From positions 62,001 through 126,000 of the forward strand of contig OY781463.1 in assembly GCA_963676725.1 (NCBI GenBank): a DNA stretch of 64,000 nt. The letters are read 5' to 3'. This document shows, piece after piece, positions 46,301 through 54,749 of the stretch. The translations under genes were made by a program, and so were the position numbers. Source of the stretch: G963662905 sp963676725 (GTDB lineage: Bacteria > Bacteroidota > Bacteroidia > Bacteroidales > WRLA01). Positions within the stretch are counted from its first letter, which is position 1, and the number at the start of each line of letters is the position of its first letter. The notes beneath the pieces are model-generated. The model saw nothing but the letters and a program-made list of their open reading frames with translations. It had not been told where the DNA came from and searched no databases.

Positions 46301-49300
46301 TCTAGGACAATAACCCGAACAGAATCGACTGCAGAATTTCCGCAACCATCTGTTTCCCAACGAACATAATACCAAGTTGTTACAGATGGGGATGTGATAT
46401 CAACCGGAGTTCCTGTTGCGATTGGGTCTCCAATGCAATCCCTGTTTTCGTACCAAGAAAGCAGTTCCCCGGTATGACCTGTATTATCCGCTGAAAGCGT
46501 TACAAAATTCACATTTAATTCACAGAATTCATCGGGATAGGCTGCAACATCTTCCGGTACAGTTGGTTGTCCAAGTACTACGACTTCAATAGATACACAG
46601 GCAGAAGTGTCACAAACGGTTTCCCATCGTGCATAATATGTAGTGATATCTTCAGGGGATTCTATGGTCAGGGGTGTCCCTGTTCCAACAATTTGTCCGC
46701 CATCGCTTTCAAGGCAAGCATTTTTGAGCCAGGTAAGTGTTGTCCCGGATCCGCCTTCTGCGTTTAGTGTAATATCGCCCGGATCGTCCCAGCAAAATAA
46801 AGTACGGTCTACAGTAGCAACTAATGGAGGTTCAGGGGCAGGATTCACATTGCTGAGCACAATGGTTGTGTCTTTGGTGCAGTTTGCTCCATCTGTTACG
46901 AGCAGATAATAACTTCCTGCATTTAGATTATAGATATTTTGTGTATTTTCTCCATTCGACCATGCGAATGTATATGGTGGCGTTCCTCCGCCTACTTCTA
47001 TTTCGATGCTACCATCTCCGGCTTCTGCGCAAGAGGGTTGTACCACCACTGCTGCTCTTGGAAAGAATGTTTTATCCGCTCTGGCCACAAATACATCTTT
47101 GTTTCCCAGATTTGTTAGTGCGTGTTCCCCAAAGGTAATATTGCCTGTGATATAGCCTGAAATAATGATATTGTCGTTTGTGTCCTGAACGATGGTATTG
47201 GCAATTTCATCGGTGGGGCTTCCAACATGAATGCCGTCGAAGAAATTTCCGGCTGCTGTATATCCTGCAACGAGAATATCAAGGCCGCCCGCAGAAGTCA
47301 GGTTCATCGTATCAATTTGTGCAGTACCTGAAAATGCGCCACTCATATAAATTTTATTACGGTAGTCAACGTTTAAGCCTTTTCCATAATCGGCGCCGCT
47401 TCCTCCGGCACGATATGACCATTGATGGCTTCCTGTATTGCTGTATTTTGCGATGTAAATATCTGTTAGTCCGGCACTTGTTAGCGTATTTACGCCGAAA
47501 CTTGCTGTTGCTTTGAATGAGCCGGTAAGATAAATAAACCCATTATAATCGTGGGTAATATCGCTAACACTTTCGTTTTGAGGGCCACCTGCTTGTTGAA
47601 CCCATTGTTGGGCGCCATATTGGTCATGGCATAGAATGAAAATATCATCATCGCCAAGGCTGGTAAGGTTGGTTCCTCCGAAAGCGGCTGTGTTTTGGAA
47701 GGTTCCTGCAGAAATTACCTTTCCTGAAACGTCCTTTGTAATTTCAAAACCAAAGTCTTCTGATGTTCCTCCGGCACCATTCACCCATTCAAAAACTCCG
47801 TATGAATTAATTTTGGCAGTGTAGATGTCATCACCTCCTGCGCTTAAGAGACTGTGCGATTGAAATGTGGCATTGCCCTGAAATGATCCTGTAACATAGC
47901 AATCACCATTGGCTTCAGTATAAATCCCCAGTCCGCGGTCGTCAAAATAGCCACCCGCTGTGCGCACCCAAACCAGGTCGCCGTCTGTGGAATATTTGGC
48001 CACAAATATCTCCTGATCCTGATTTGTTGCTCCTGATCCTGAGGATTGCACTTGCGTGGCTCCAAAAAAGGCAAGCTCTTTGAAAGTTCCTGTGATATAA
48101 ATATTGCCGAGGCTGTCGATACCAATGTCGTTACTTACATCGTTGAGTGTGCCTCCGGCAGAGATTACCCAGCTTAAATTGCCCAATTCATTATATTTTG
48201 CCAGAAATATATCTGATCCTCCGAAACTTGTCATACTGGTGCTTCCGAAAGTAACGTCGCTGGTAAAACTCCCTGTGATATAGATATTTCCGGCATCGTC
48301 TGTGCACATTTTTTCGCTTTGGTCGATGCCGTCTCCACCATCGTTAAAGGCATAATTCCAAACAGTTGAGTCGAGTCCGAAGCCTAATTCCATGGGTTCG
48401 CTGATTCGAAATGATTTGTTTAGTGAACAGCCTTCGTCATCAGTAATCGAAACGGAATATTCTCCGGGGCTGAGGTTTGCAATATCCTCTGAAGTTGATC
48501 CTGTATTCCAGAGCACATCATAAGCAGGCGCGCCTCCTGAAATTGTCAGGTCGATGGCGCCGTTATTATCGGCATTACAGGAGATTTGGCTTAAACTTGC
48601 GGATAGTTCGAGTGTGCAATAATCGTTCATCCATTTCCACATCTCACGATAAAAGTTGGTTCCATTATCGGAACCTGTTCCGGCATAGCCAATATCAGAA
48701 AGGGAGAATCCAATGCCATTTTCACGGCCATCTGCCTCAATAGCTGCTGTTTGTGACCAAGCGTCGGCGGCAGCATCATACCACCAAAAATCTGATTTAA
48801 GGTCTGTTCCATCGTCTCCCATGCCTACATAACCCATTCCCAGGGCTGTAAAACTGACAGCTGCTCCTCTTGCAGTGCCTCCAAAATCAGCGATTTGAGT
48901 CCAGCTGTTGGCAACGGGATCGTAGCAATAAAAATCGTTTTCATAGGCTCCACTATAGCCAATGCCGCAATAGCCTTTGGTTCCTAAGGTAAATGATGAA
49001 GCATATACCCTTGCGTTTCCCGGAAAATCAGGGATTTGTGTCCAACTTAAAGTGCTTTGATTAAAAGCATAGAAATCAGAATTGTATGTGGCTCCATTAA
49101 AACCAAGCCCTACATAAGCTTTTTGTCCAATTGTAAAAGCAGAATGTCCTTCACGGATTTCGCCGGGCAAAGAGTCGGGTAGGAGAGTCCAGTTTCCGTT
49201 TACGGAATTAAATTCCCAAACATCGCGATGGCGCCCACTTAGGTTTTTGCCCCCAACAATATATGCTTTATTCCCGATGGAAAAAGAAGCAGCAAAAGCC

Positions 49301-49584
49301 CTGCCGCCTGTAATGGGGCATGTTGCGTTTTCAAGCGTCCAAGAGTCGGAAGATTGGGAATATTTCCAAAGATCAGTTAGATAAATCCCCGAAGCATCCC
49401 AACCGCCATAGACATAAATACTGTTGTTGATGCGAAAAGAAGTAGCTCCTTTTCTGGCATCGGTGGGCGCGTTCCCAAAATCAGAAACAGCAAGCCAATG
49501 GTCTTGTGCTTTTGGATGCAGAAAAGTAAATAATAATAAACAAGTTAGTACTAGTGGTGGAATGTTTTTCCTCAACTGCTTCAT
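40348..49584 (-). CDS. Giant cell-surface protein with kelch, beta-propeller, Ig-like/PKD-like repeats and type B T9SS sorting domain
   Basis: 3078 aa. Signal peptide ends ...FLHPKAQ. Residues ~30-330 are kelch-type repeats (VYGGWDASG, IVGGKNLSG). Residues ~335-400 and ~815-870 are SprB-type repeats (ISCNADNNGAIDLTISGG, SCAEAGDGSIEIEVGGG). Residues ~420-810 are SBBP-type propeller blades (YITGSF, FVAKYSTDG, WVRTAGG). By eye, 13 Ig-like modules (CxxxxxxxxLxxxGGxGDxxxW... YYARWENxCGxSECDSI) and 8 PKD-like modules (YCLNAxPDxxxG...GxAxFxPxxAG) fill most of the rest. The C-terminus (MPNAFTPNKDGINEVF...GRLTLLR) is a gliding-associated type B T9SS domain. Expected to be a long fibre-like adhesin or motility-related protein; not proven. 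Confidence 0.88.
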   Translation of the reverse strand: MKQLRKNIPPLVLTCLLLFTFLHPKAQDHWLAVSDFGNAPTDARKGATSFRINNSIYVYGGWDASGIYLTDLWKYSQSSDSWTLENATCPITGGRAFAASFSIGNKAYIVGGKNLSGRHRDVWEFNSVNGNWTLLPDSLPGEIREGHSAFTIGQKAYVGLGFNGATYNSDFYAFNQSTLSWTQIPDFPGNARVYASSFTLGTKGYCGIGYSGAYENDFYCYDPVANSWTQIADFGGTARGAAVSFTALGMGYVGMGDDGTDLKSDFWWYDAAADAWSQTAAIEADGRENGIGFSLSDIGYAGTGSDNGTNFYREMWKWMNDYCTLELSASLSQISCNADNNGAIDLTISGGAPAYDVLWNTGSTSEDIANLSPGEYSVSITDDEGCSLNKSFRISEPMELGFGLDSTVWNYAFNDGGDGIDQSEKMCTDDAGNIYITGSFTSDVTFGSTSMTSFGGSDIFLAKYNELGNLSWVISAGGTLNDVSNDIGIDSLGNIYITGTFKELAFFGATQVQSSGSGATNQDQEIFVAKYSTDGDLVWVRTAGGYFDDRGLGIYTEANGDCYVTGSFQGNATFQSHSLLSAGGDDIYTAKINSYGVFEWVNGAGGTSEDFGFEITKDVSGKVISAGTFQNTAAFGGTNLTSLGDDDIFILCHDQYGAQQWVQQAGGPQNESVSDITHDYNGFIYLTGSFKATASFGVNTLTSAGLTDIYIAKYSNTGSHQWSYRAGGSGADYGKGLNVDYRNKIYMSGAFSGTAQIDTMNLTSAGGLDILVAGYTAAGNFFDGIHVGSPTDEIANTIVQDTNDNIIISGYITGNITFGEHALTNLGNKDVFVARADKTFFPRAAVVVQPSCAEAGDGSIEIEVGGGTPPYTFAWSNGENTQNIYNLNAGSYYLLVTDGANCTKDTTIVLSNVNPAPEPPLVATVDRTLFCWDDPGDITLNAEGGSGTTLTWLKNACLESDGGQIVGTGTPLTIESPEDITTYYARWETVCDTSACVSIEVVVLGQPTVPEDVAAYPDEFCELNVNFVTLSADNTGHTGELLSWYENRDCIGDPIATGTPVDITSPSVTTWYYVRWETDGCGNSAVDSVRVIVLDGPIAVDTTYADTTEICLGYPNTISLSADGGYGDNLIWTINACDGTAVGSGTPLNIDPPTDTTTYYVHWENYCGESECDSITINVLQTPTAPTGVLADFEEFCIGEIDSITLTATEAYGGDVVWYKGYCGLDSITTGDVVKVKAPTSITTYYARVENLCGASPYPCPYVIITPHQPPVANFTGLGDALCLNADPALLNGTPTGTGGVYSTTAAAGLTDNGDGTASFDPALAGVGLWDITFTYTDANGCMDDTTYNVAVNPLPVVNYTGLNLPGYCINHDNQPIVLTGNPASSSGFFYGEAITDYGNGTAGFSPADGTPGGPYEIIYRYTDGNGCTDSIIKEVNIYGLDPALNFTLTEPGYCLDADPIELTGNQSGNPSNAGYFLGNGIQNTQPGKAFFVPPLAGAGVHDISYIYTNANGCTYDTTRTIEVYALPVAYFTGLLENYCYEGNPSMLIGHPTDSNGVFSYDGPTPGLHDNLNGTAVFYPDSATAGIWNINYYYLDTVTGCENDSSIAVNVYNRIAVSIDGLEDHYCVDAPDDTLVGSLAPQGTFGPAVDYLFDMSDGRVIFKPSIAGVGTHPITYSWVDGNGCEGDTTILATVVPLPTATVTSLDSNYCLNAIPDTIFGNHQPEGTFSILPGAGLADLGNGKAIFTASDAGPGYHYITYSFTDPNGCTKDSTFRVNVWDLPDITITGFDTSYYCYDEDTINLNGSPFSDLSAGFSGNGILDNDPTTGTARWAASLAYDLAGSGPHTISYGLSDANGCVSDTSWQIFVNALPIVSFSGLPDTLCVNADAITLTANPPNNLGTFSGNGISDLMNGTAIFDPSDPSVTAGTFVHITYAFTDYNNCYNDTIDSVYIHPLPVKPEMIIPDTNDYCAGIVTDLTLSIEGGWGDSIQWFMKSCGDSLIATTADTFLTITAPTDTTWFWARWANQCAISECDSLQILVKLQPTIMDSIRVDTNDICAGTVDSLTLTAFGGNGDELRWYTDSCGGNYIGSGSEIRIETPADTTSFFARYESMCDTSDCQSLTVNIFPQPIIPDQLAVDVNNFCSGEIDSISLMAYGGYGTVLEWFSPTCGDTLVAEGDSIRIPAPLDTAVYFARWRNACDTTECLSIQVDVRPLPIKPDTLMVDNNDYCSLSVELIQLSAEGGFGDYVEWRIDSCNGPVVAQGNPTQPIPAPVDTTVYYASYVNNCGYSDCDSIIINVRPLSIRPDTIMVDTNFFCPAYAGLVNLSVEGGLGDTLLWHRDSCNGTLLGKTYNNINTLAFQAPDTTTSYFVSYVNSCDTSDCISMEVIVNEPLPVDTITADTTIICANSIPGNITFYAEGGRGESIHWTKGSCDGEELGIGNPFNILPPDTTTVYFAKWVNYCGESECNSIRIIVIPDPIAPDTLISNHNNFCPNTLDSIKFTAVGGYGDTVSGLPETVRWFANSCGGTELGTGVEFWLVPPPIVTTQYYARWENSCGVSICDTLEVLVNNPEPVDSVLLDTNYFCPGDVTSVQFTAYGGYGDELMWYKDECLTTLVVSTQNPIIVPAPDTTTTYWVTWRNQCDTAECFPVTITVNIPLTPDTIIIDTNNYCSDYTENIQLEVLGGRGDTVRWFTNSCEGPELGLGNPLIIPPFEDTTMVYARWENYCGVSECIELEVAVVPHPELDAGPAQDSICEEYTYTFADAWVEFADSILWTVPEGYGSFSDPKDINTEYIPNPDDIEEQVNVWIKLYAFGISPCGIYEDSIRISINPTPILSISPPNPMLCRDSSIFITAEGATEYLWTPNIGLDTNRNQSVTITLNEDQTYRMYGTSSSGCVDSLDFTIPVLPPPYVNLGDNLYLFTCEPVLLDAGKSDGNINYRWQDGSRNRTYEVEEDGEYYVSVWNEACSTSDTIFIQLCQGYMYMPNAFTPNKDGINEVFAPVTSDPDVEFEMRIYNRSGRLVFTTEDVLEGWDGTDFDGTECPQGIYVWQITYQGEGEISPGVKRTETGRLTLLR

Positions 49585-49658
49585 TTATATTGTTTTTAAT
49601 TCTTCGATGCTAAAAAAAATATAGGGATAGTGATAAAACAAGCCTTTGCTTTTTCGAG

Positions 49659-49723
49659 TTATGGTTTTTGAGAAAACAAAAGCACCCTTTTTGCTTTTAT
49701 GTTCTTTTTGGTAAAAACCATAA
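49659..49723. repeat. Long interrupted palindrome
   Basis: Outer arms TTATGGTTTTT / AAAAACCATAA (11 bp perfect) and an inner AAAAGCA / TGCTTTT pair, so the 65 bp can form one extended hairpin. It lies about 75 bp upstream of the giant gene. Transcription terminator, regulatory structure or relic of a small mobile element are all possible. Confidence 0.5.
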
Positions 49724-49962
49724 TTCACTGATATTTCGCTTGTTATGTCGATAGGCATTTTATTGCAATATTGTAATCTTCAAAAATAATAAGTTCCTGC
49801 TTATCTCTTAAAATAAAGCGGGCTATTTATCCATAAAATATGAACATTTATAGAACGAAAAGTTGCCTGCTTTTCTTGCCTTCATCTGATATGGACAAAG
49901 AGGCTATGATGCAAGTTGTATGTAAGGAAGCTGTGGGCGACAATAAAACTGTTTTCATTCTT

Positions 49963-49995
49963 TTTGTGTGCTTAAGGGAGCTTTTATTATCTTTA
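49963..49995 (+). promoter_or_regulatory. Predicted promoter of the prolyl oligopeptidase gene
   Basis: TTTG (49963-49966), 21-nt spacer, TATCTTTA (49988-49995, one base from TAnnTTTG). Leader about 26 nt. Confidence 0.5.
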
Positions 49996-50027
49996 CCAAA
50001 TAATTAATTAACCCAATAACTTTTAGC

Positions 50028-52139
50028 ATGAAAAGACTTGTTTTATTTTCAGGAGTTGTAATTTTTTTAATGAGTGCATGTATGCAGCAATTTAATTATC
50101 CCGTAACGAAAAAGGGAAATCAAACGGATGAATACTTTGGAACACAAGTGGCTGATCCGTACCGTTGGCTGGAAAATGATACTTCAGCCGAAACAGAAGC
50201 CTGGGTAAAGGCAGAGAATGAGCTTACTTTTTCTGTTCTGAATGATATTCCTTTCCGTCCGGAATTGAGAAACCGCCTCGAGAAAATTTGGGATTACCCC
50301 AAATACAGTGCGCCTTTTAGTAAGAAGGAATACTATTTTTTCTTTAAAAATGATGGAATGCAAAACCAAAGTGTGCTGTATATCCAAAAAGGCCTTGATG
50401 GTGAACCTTCTATGCTGCTCGATCCCAATAAATTATCGGAAGATGGAACCGTGGCTTTAAGTGGCCTAAGTATTTCCAATGATGCGAAATATATGGCATA
50501 CAGTATTGCCCGTGGTGGATCAGATTGGAATGAGATTTTTGTTCTGGATATCGAATCAAAAGAACTTGCAGCTGATCATATCGAATGGGTAAAATTCTCA
50601 GGAATGTCCTGGTACCGCAATGGATTTTATTATAGCAGATATGATGCTCCATCAGAAGGAAAAGAGCTTTCCAATAAAAATGAATTTCATAAAGTATATT
50701 ACCATACCCTTGGGGAAGATCAAAGCAAAGACCGCCTGATCTATGAAGATAAAGAACATCCACAAAGAAACTTTTATGCTCAGGTTACTGAGGATGAGCG
50801 TTTTTTAATTATAGGGGAAATGGAGTCTTCTCATGGGAATGCACTTTATGTTAAGGATCTTGCAAAAAAGAAAGCTCCTTTTATTCAATTGGCAGAAGGC
50901 TTTGAAAAAGAGTATGGTGTTGTTGATAATGATGGCGATATGCTCTATCTGATGACCAATGACGATGCTCCAATGAAAAAACTGATGAAGGTTGATATTT
51001 CAAAACCGGAAAAGAAAGATTGGACCGTTGTGATTCCTGAAAAGGAAATGGTTTTGGAAGGCGTTTATTTTATTGGTGGCAGACTTATTGCCAAATATAC
51101 CGAAGATGCATACAGCAAAGCCTATACTTTTGATGTGGATGGCAAGCAATTGGGTGAAGTAAGTTTTCCGGGAATTGGTTCTGTAGGTGGTTTTAGCGGT
51201 GAGAAAAATCGCAATACTGCCTTTTTTGCTTTTACATCATTTACTTATCCTACAACCATTTTTGAATATGATGTGGCAGCCAATGCCTCAAAGATTTTCA
51301 GAAAGCCGGAAGTGGATTTTAATGGTCAGGCTTTTGAAACCTCACAGGTGTTTTTTGAGAGTAAGGACGGAACAAAAGTGCCCATGTTTATTGTTCATAA
51401 AAAAGGCATTGAGTTGAATGGGCAAAATCCATGCTTGCTTTATGGTTACGGTGGTTTTAATATTTCGCTCACCCCGAGTTTTAGTATTACCCGCCTCCCG
51501 TTCTTGGAAAATGGTGGCGTTTATGTAATGGTGAACTTACGTGGTGGTGGCGAATATGGAGAAGAATGGCATTTGGCCGGAACCAAAATGCAAAAGCAGA
51601 ATGTTTTCGACGATTTTATTGCCGCTGCTCAATATATGATTGATAATAAATACACCAATCCTGAAAAAATCGCGATTAATGGCGGCTCAAACGGAGGTTT
51701 GCTTGTAGGCGCAGTTATGACACAACGCCCTGATTTGTTTAAAGTTGCTTTGCCTGCTGTTGGTGTTATGGATATGTTGCGTTATCATAATTTTACTATT
51801 GGTTGGGCCTGGGCCGGAGATTATGGCCGCAGCGACGATAGTAAAGAAATGTTCGATTATCTTTATGGATATTCGCCTTTGCATAATTTAAAAGATGGTG
51901 TTGATTATCCAGCAACTTTAATTACTACAGCCGATCATGATGATCGCGTTGTGCCCGCGCATTCCTTTAAATTTGCTGCCCGCCTGCAGGAAGCAAACGG
52001 AGGCAATAATCCGGTATTAATACGCATTGAAACAAAAGCCGGCCATGGAGCAGGAAAACCTACATCTAAAATTATTGACGAAGCTGCTGATGTTTGGGGA
52101 TTTACTATGTATTATCTGGGAATGAAACCAAGTTTCTAA
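50028..52139 (+). CDS. Prolyl oligopeptidase (S9A), lipoprotein
   Basis: 703 aa. Serine peptidase that cuts short peptides after proline. The N-terminus MKRLVLFSGVVIFLMSAC has a lipobox (LMSAC), so the mature enzyme is probably lipid-anchored outside the cytoplasm. Residues ~30-85 and the C-terminal ~430-703 form the alpha/beta-hydrolase; ~90-420 is the seven-bladed propeller. Seen: NGGSNGGLL with Ser554, TADHDDRVVP with the catalytic Asp, and TKAGHGAGKP with His673, all matching the S9A triad, plus VNLRGGGEYGEEWH. Followed by two hairpins, the second a terminator. Monocistronic. Confidence 0.95.
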   Translation: MKRLVLFSGVVIFLMSACMQQFNYPVTKKGNQTDEYFGTQVADPYRWLENDTSAETEAWVKAENELTFSVLNDIPFRPELRNRLEKIWDYPKYSAPFSKKEYYFFFKNDGMQNQSVLYIQKGLDGEPSMLLDPNKLSEDGTVALSGLSISNDAKYMAYSIARGGSDWNEIFVLDIESKELAADHIEWVKFSGMSWYRNGFYYSRYDAPSEGKELSNKNEFHKVYYHTLGEDQSKDRLIYEDKEHPQRNFYAQVTEDERFLIIGEMESSHGNALYVKDLAKKKAPFIQLAEGFEKEYGVVDNDGDMLYLMTNDDAPMKKLMKVDISKPEKKDWTVVIPEKEMVLEGVYFIGGRLIAKYTEDAYSKAYTFDVDGKQLGEVSFPGIGSVGGFSGEKNRNTAFFAFTSFTYPTTIFEYDVAANASKIFRKPEVDFNGQAFETSQVFFESKDGTKVPMFIVHKKGIELNGQNPCLLYGYGGFNISLTPSFSITRLPFLENGGVYVMVNLRGGGEYGEEWHLAGTKMQKQNVFDDFIAAAQYMIDNKYTNPEKIAINGGSNGGLLVGAVMTQRPDLFKVALPAVGVMDMLRYHNFTIGWAWAGDYGRSDDSKEMFDYLYGYSPLHNLKDGVDYPATLITTADHDDRVVPAHSFKFAARLQEANGGNNPVLIRIETKAGHGAGKPTSKIIDEAADVWGFTMYYLGMKPSF

Positions 52140-52150
52140 ACTCAGGCTAT

Positions 52151-52178
52151 CATGTTTCGATAATATTTTTGAAACATG
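52151..52178. repeat. Hairpin between stop and terminator
   Basis: CATGTTTC / GAAACATG, perfect 8-bp arms with a 12-nt loop, just before the terminator of the prolyl oligopeptidase gene. Confidence 0.5.
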
Positions 52179-52196
52179 TTTCAGTAAAATATTCTC

Positions 52197-52227
52197 AAAG
52201 CACCTCAATCCGGGGTGCTTTTTTTAT
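52197..52227 (+). terminator. Intrinsic terminator after the prolyl oligopeptidase gene
   Basis: AAAGCACC / GGTGCTTT stem with a 9-nt loop, then T run. Confidence 0.8.
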
Positions 52228-52239
52228 GCTTCATTCAAC

Positions 52240-53670
52240 TTAGGGAAGGATCATGATTTGCCCTTTGCCCGAATAGGTTTTTTCTGCGATCGTACGATAA
52301 GAGAGCTGATAAAAATAGATGCCTGTAGGTAATTGATTTCCCTGAAAACGACCATCCCATGCAAAATCTGATGCAGTGCTCTCGAAGACAATACTGCCGG
52401 TTCGATCAAAAATAATGATTGAAAAAGCCTTTAAGTGCGTTAAATTTCCCATAAATTTTAGGCTGTCGTTTATGAGGTCGTTATTCGGGGAAAAAGCAGT
52501 TGGTAATCCGAATTGACTGATAATAAGTTTTTTCACTTGAACGCTATCTGCTGAGGAACAGCTGCCGTTATTTACTTCAACCCAATATGTTCCGGCTTGG
52601 TTTACAATAATTTCCGGACTTATTGCTCCTGTATTCCATCGATAAGTGCAGTTGTTTTCAAAAGCATTCAGAAGAATTTCTTTGTTTGGGTAAAGGATCG
52701 TGTCCGGGCCAAGATAAACATCCGGAGAGTTTAAAACACTGATGCCCCTGGCTTTGGTAAATTGACAACCTCCTTTTGTTTGCACGTGAAGAAAAATCGG
52801 ATGATCCCCGTTATCCTGATAGGTATAGCTGCCAGATCGGTTAAAATTAGTGTCTTGAGTGCCAAAAGTCCAATAATAATTTGTATTCCAACTATTTTCT
52901 TGATGGCAAGCAGAATCGATACTGCTAAATTGAATTGGATTTCCACGGCATATTGTTCTTTTATCCAGATAGATAAAAGCATCGCTGATTATTTTTGCCC
53001 CTCGAAATCGAATATGTGGCTGTGAGAAACTGTAAAATCCTATATAGCCCGGTTCAAAACATCCGTTTTTTGAAAATATTTCTGTATTATTGATACTGAT
53101 GCTGATGTTGTTGTGATGGTATTTCACCTTTATTGTATATGTTGTGAAGCTTTCCCATTGACTTCCGGGCTGAAAATTTGTGTGCAAAACCTCAAATTTT
53201 CCCTCTTCCTTTTGATGGCCATAAAAACATTTCCAACTGTCTTCTTCCGAAAAAACACCGGAGGCTTTGCATACCGAATAACCTCCATGTCCTTGATAAC
53301 CATGAAAATACCCGGTTTTGCCTTTCCAATCGAATAAATAGAAATTATAGTTGGAATCGCCTATGCTAATTGGGCTTTTCAAACCGAATACAATGCCTGC
53401 ATAATCAAAATCACGCAAGGAATTTACAGTGATTTCGCATTGGAATTCGACATCAATAAATTTTTGTGGGTATAAATAAAAGGATGGAGGATGGTTTTCC
53501 CATTCTTGCAAAATTGTTGAATCATCTATAATCTGCCAATCGGCTTCTGCTCCGCCACTTGCAAAAAAATCATGCGCATTAAGCAGATCAAAACAACTGC
53601 TTTGTGCATAGCCGCTTATTGTTATGAATAGGCTAATTATTAGGCTTATATATGTTCTTAATGGTTTCAT
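52240..53670 (-). CDS. T9SS type B sorted protein
   Basis: 476 aa from MKPLRTYISL, which begins a signal peptide ending ...ISGYAQ. The start overlaps the upstream gene's stop (ATGA), supporting this choice over an ATG 14 codons earlier. Residues ~20-230 look like a concanavalin/LamG-type jelly roll (FQCEITVNSLRDFDYAGIVFGL, YTIKVKYHHNNISISINNTEIF). A PKD-like domain follows (YYWTFGTQDTNF), then an Ig-like stretch (YPNKEILLNAFENNCTYRW). The C-terminus (LPTAFSPNNDLINDSLKF...KGQIMILP) is a gliding-motility-associated type B T9SS domain. It pairs with a PorP/SprF gene directly upstream, the usual partnership for type B cargo. Confidence 0.82.
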   Translation of the reverse strand: MKPLRTYISLIISLFITISGYAQSSCFDLLNAHDFFASGGAEADWQIIDDSTILQEWENHPPSFYLYPQKFIDVEFQCEITVNSLRDFDYAGIVFGLKSPISIGDSNYNFYLFDWKGKTGYFHGYQGHGGYSVCKASGVFSEEDSWKCFYGHQKEEGKFEVLHTNFQPGSQWESFTTYTIKVKYHHNNISISINNTEIFSKNGCFEPGYIGFYSFSQPHIRFRGAKIISDAFIYLDKRTICRGNPIQFSSIDSACHQENSWNTNYYWTFGTQDTNFNRSGSYTYQDNGDHPIFLHVQTKGGCQFTKARGISVLNSPDVYLGPDTILYPNKEILLNAFENNCTYRWNTGAISPEIIVNQAGTYWVEVNNGSCSSADSVQVKKLIISQFGLPTAFSPNNDLINDSLKFMGNLTHLKAFSIIIFDRTGSIVFESTASDFAWDGRFQGNQLPTGIYFYQLSYRTIAEKTYSGKGQIMILP

Positions 53671-54695
53671 TTTTTCTTTTTTCTGAATTTTGAAGAGGCT
53701 GGTGTCAGGCAATTGTTTTTATGTTTTTTGCTTGTGCAGAAAATGGCTTTGCTGATATAAAATTCCATTGAATTATAATTCATATAATTTGGAATAATGC
53801 CTTCTTCATATATTGCATGCCTCGCTTCCATTGTCCAATTACGGTATTCGATGCCAACTGTGAGCAGCAAAGAGGAATAAGGAGTTGTGCGAACAGCCGG
53901 GCCCGCTTTAAATTGGAAGGTATTTTTTTCTTTTCCTCCTTGTATTATTAAATAAGTTCCCCAATAAAAAGAAGATGCATTTTGTCCGCTATAGTTCATA
54001 AGCCATGGCCTGATGCTGAAGGTTTTATTGATCCAAAAATCGAGATCAATATGGATGAGGTAGGTTTGTCGATAGTGAAAAACCGATCCGGAAAAGCTTT
54101 CAACAGCTTGGTTCATATAATTGGCCACGAGTCCGGCACGAATGCGTTCAAAACGTATTTCGGGCGAATACAATTCTAACATAAGCCCGCTGTTTAAATG
54201 GAAAGTGCTTTCCGATTCGCTGAGATTTGGTTCTAAATTGGGGAGACTGAAATCAAAACCTGCATCCGTCCACTGACTTGCAAATACAAAATTGTATGCC
54301 TGAATGTGTTTTTGCTGCCAATTTGCAGTGAATCCCATATGGAAAATAAAACGATGGATTTTTTTATGATAGCCAAAACTGATGCCAATAATATTGCTTT
54401 CAATCTGATCGGAAAGGCTGCTTTGTTTCGCTGCACTAAGGCCAAAGCCAAATGAAGTTCCTTCTTTTAAAAATTTTGGGGATAATTTGGTGTCCAATTG
54501 AAAAGCCTGCCCCGTGAATGTTCCCGCCCATTGATTGCTGTTATAAAAGCCTGCCCGTAAAATGCATTTTCCTGTTTGTCCACAAAAGGCGGGATTGTTT
54601 AAAAATCCTTGATCATATGCACTATGCAGCAGTATTTGCGCGAACATATTTCCCGACATAAAAAGAAAAAACAGAAGAAAGCTTGTTGTGCGCAT
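53667..54695 (-). CDS. PorP/SprF-family type IX secretion outer-membrane protein
   Basis: 342 aa. Signal peptide MRTTSFLLFFLFMSGNMFAQ, then the family-typical ILLHSAYDQGFLNNPAFCGQTGKCILRAGFYNSNQWAG near the N-terminus, followed by repeated amphipathic strands (SFGFGLSAAKQS, IGISFGYHKKI, LNSGLMLELYSPE, FKAGPAVRTTPYSSLLLTVGIEYR). These fit PorP/SprF barrel proteins, which help export or attach specific T9SS type B substrates. It overlaps the type-B cargo gene by 4 nt, so the two are probably made together. The other core T9SS genes are not in the window. Confidence 0.88.
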   Translation of the reverse strand: MRTTSFLLFFLFMSGNMFAQILLHSAYDQGFLNNPAFCGQTGKCILRAGFYNSNQWAGTFTGQAFQLDTKLSPKFLKEGTSFGFGLSAAKQSSLSDQIESNIIGISFGYHKKIHRFIFHMGFTANWQQKHIQAYNFVFASQWTDAGFDFSLPNLEPNLSESESTFHLNSGLMLELYSPEIRFERIRAGLVANYMNQAVESFSGSVFHYRQTYLIHIDLDFWINKTFSIRPWLMNYSGQNASSFYWGTYLIIQGGKEKNTFQFKAGPAVRTTPYSSLLLTVGIEYRNWTMEARHAIYEEGIIPNYMNYNSMEFYISKAIFCTSKKHKNNCLTPASSKFRKKKK

Positions 54696-54749
54696 AAGAG
54701 GTTCCGATGCTGCTTAATGCAAATTTTATTCGTAAATATACAAATAAAA

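Larger units (their letters stand above)
49585..50027. other. Divergent intergenic region
   Basis: 443 bp without a gene, between the giant gene and the prolyl oligopeptidase. It contains a long interrupted palindrome (49659-49723) and the promoter at 49963-49995. Confidence 0.5.
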
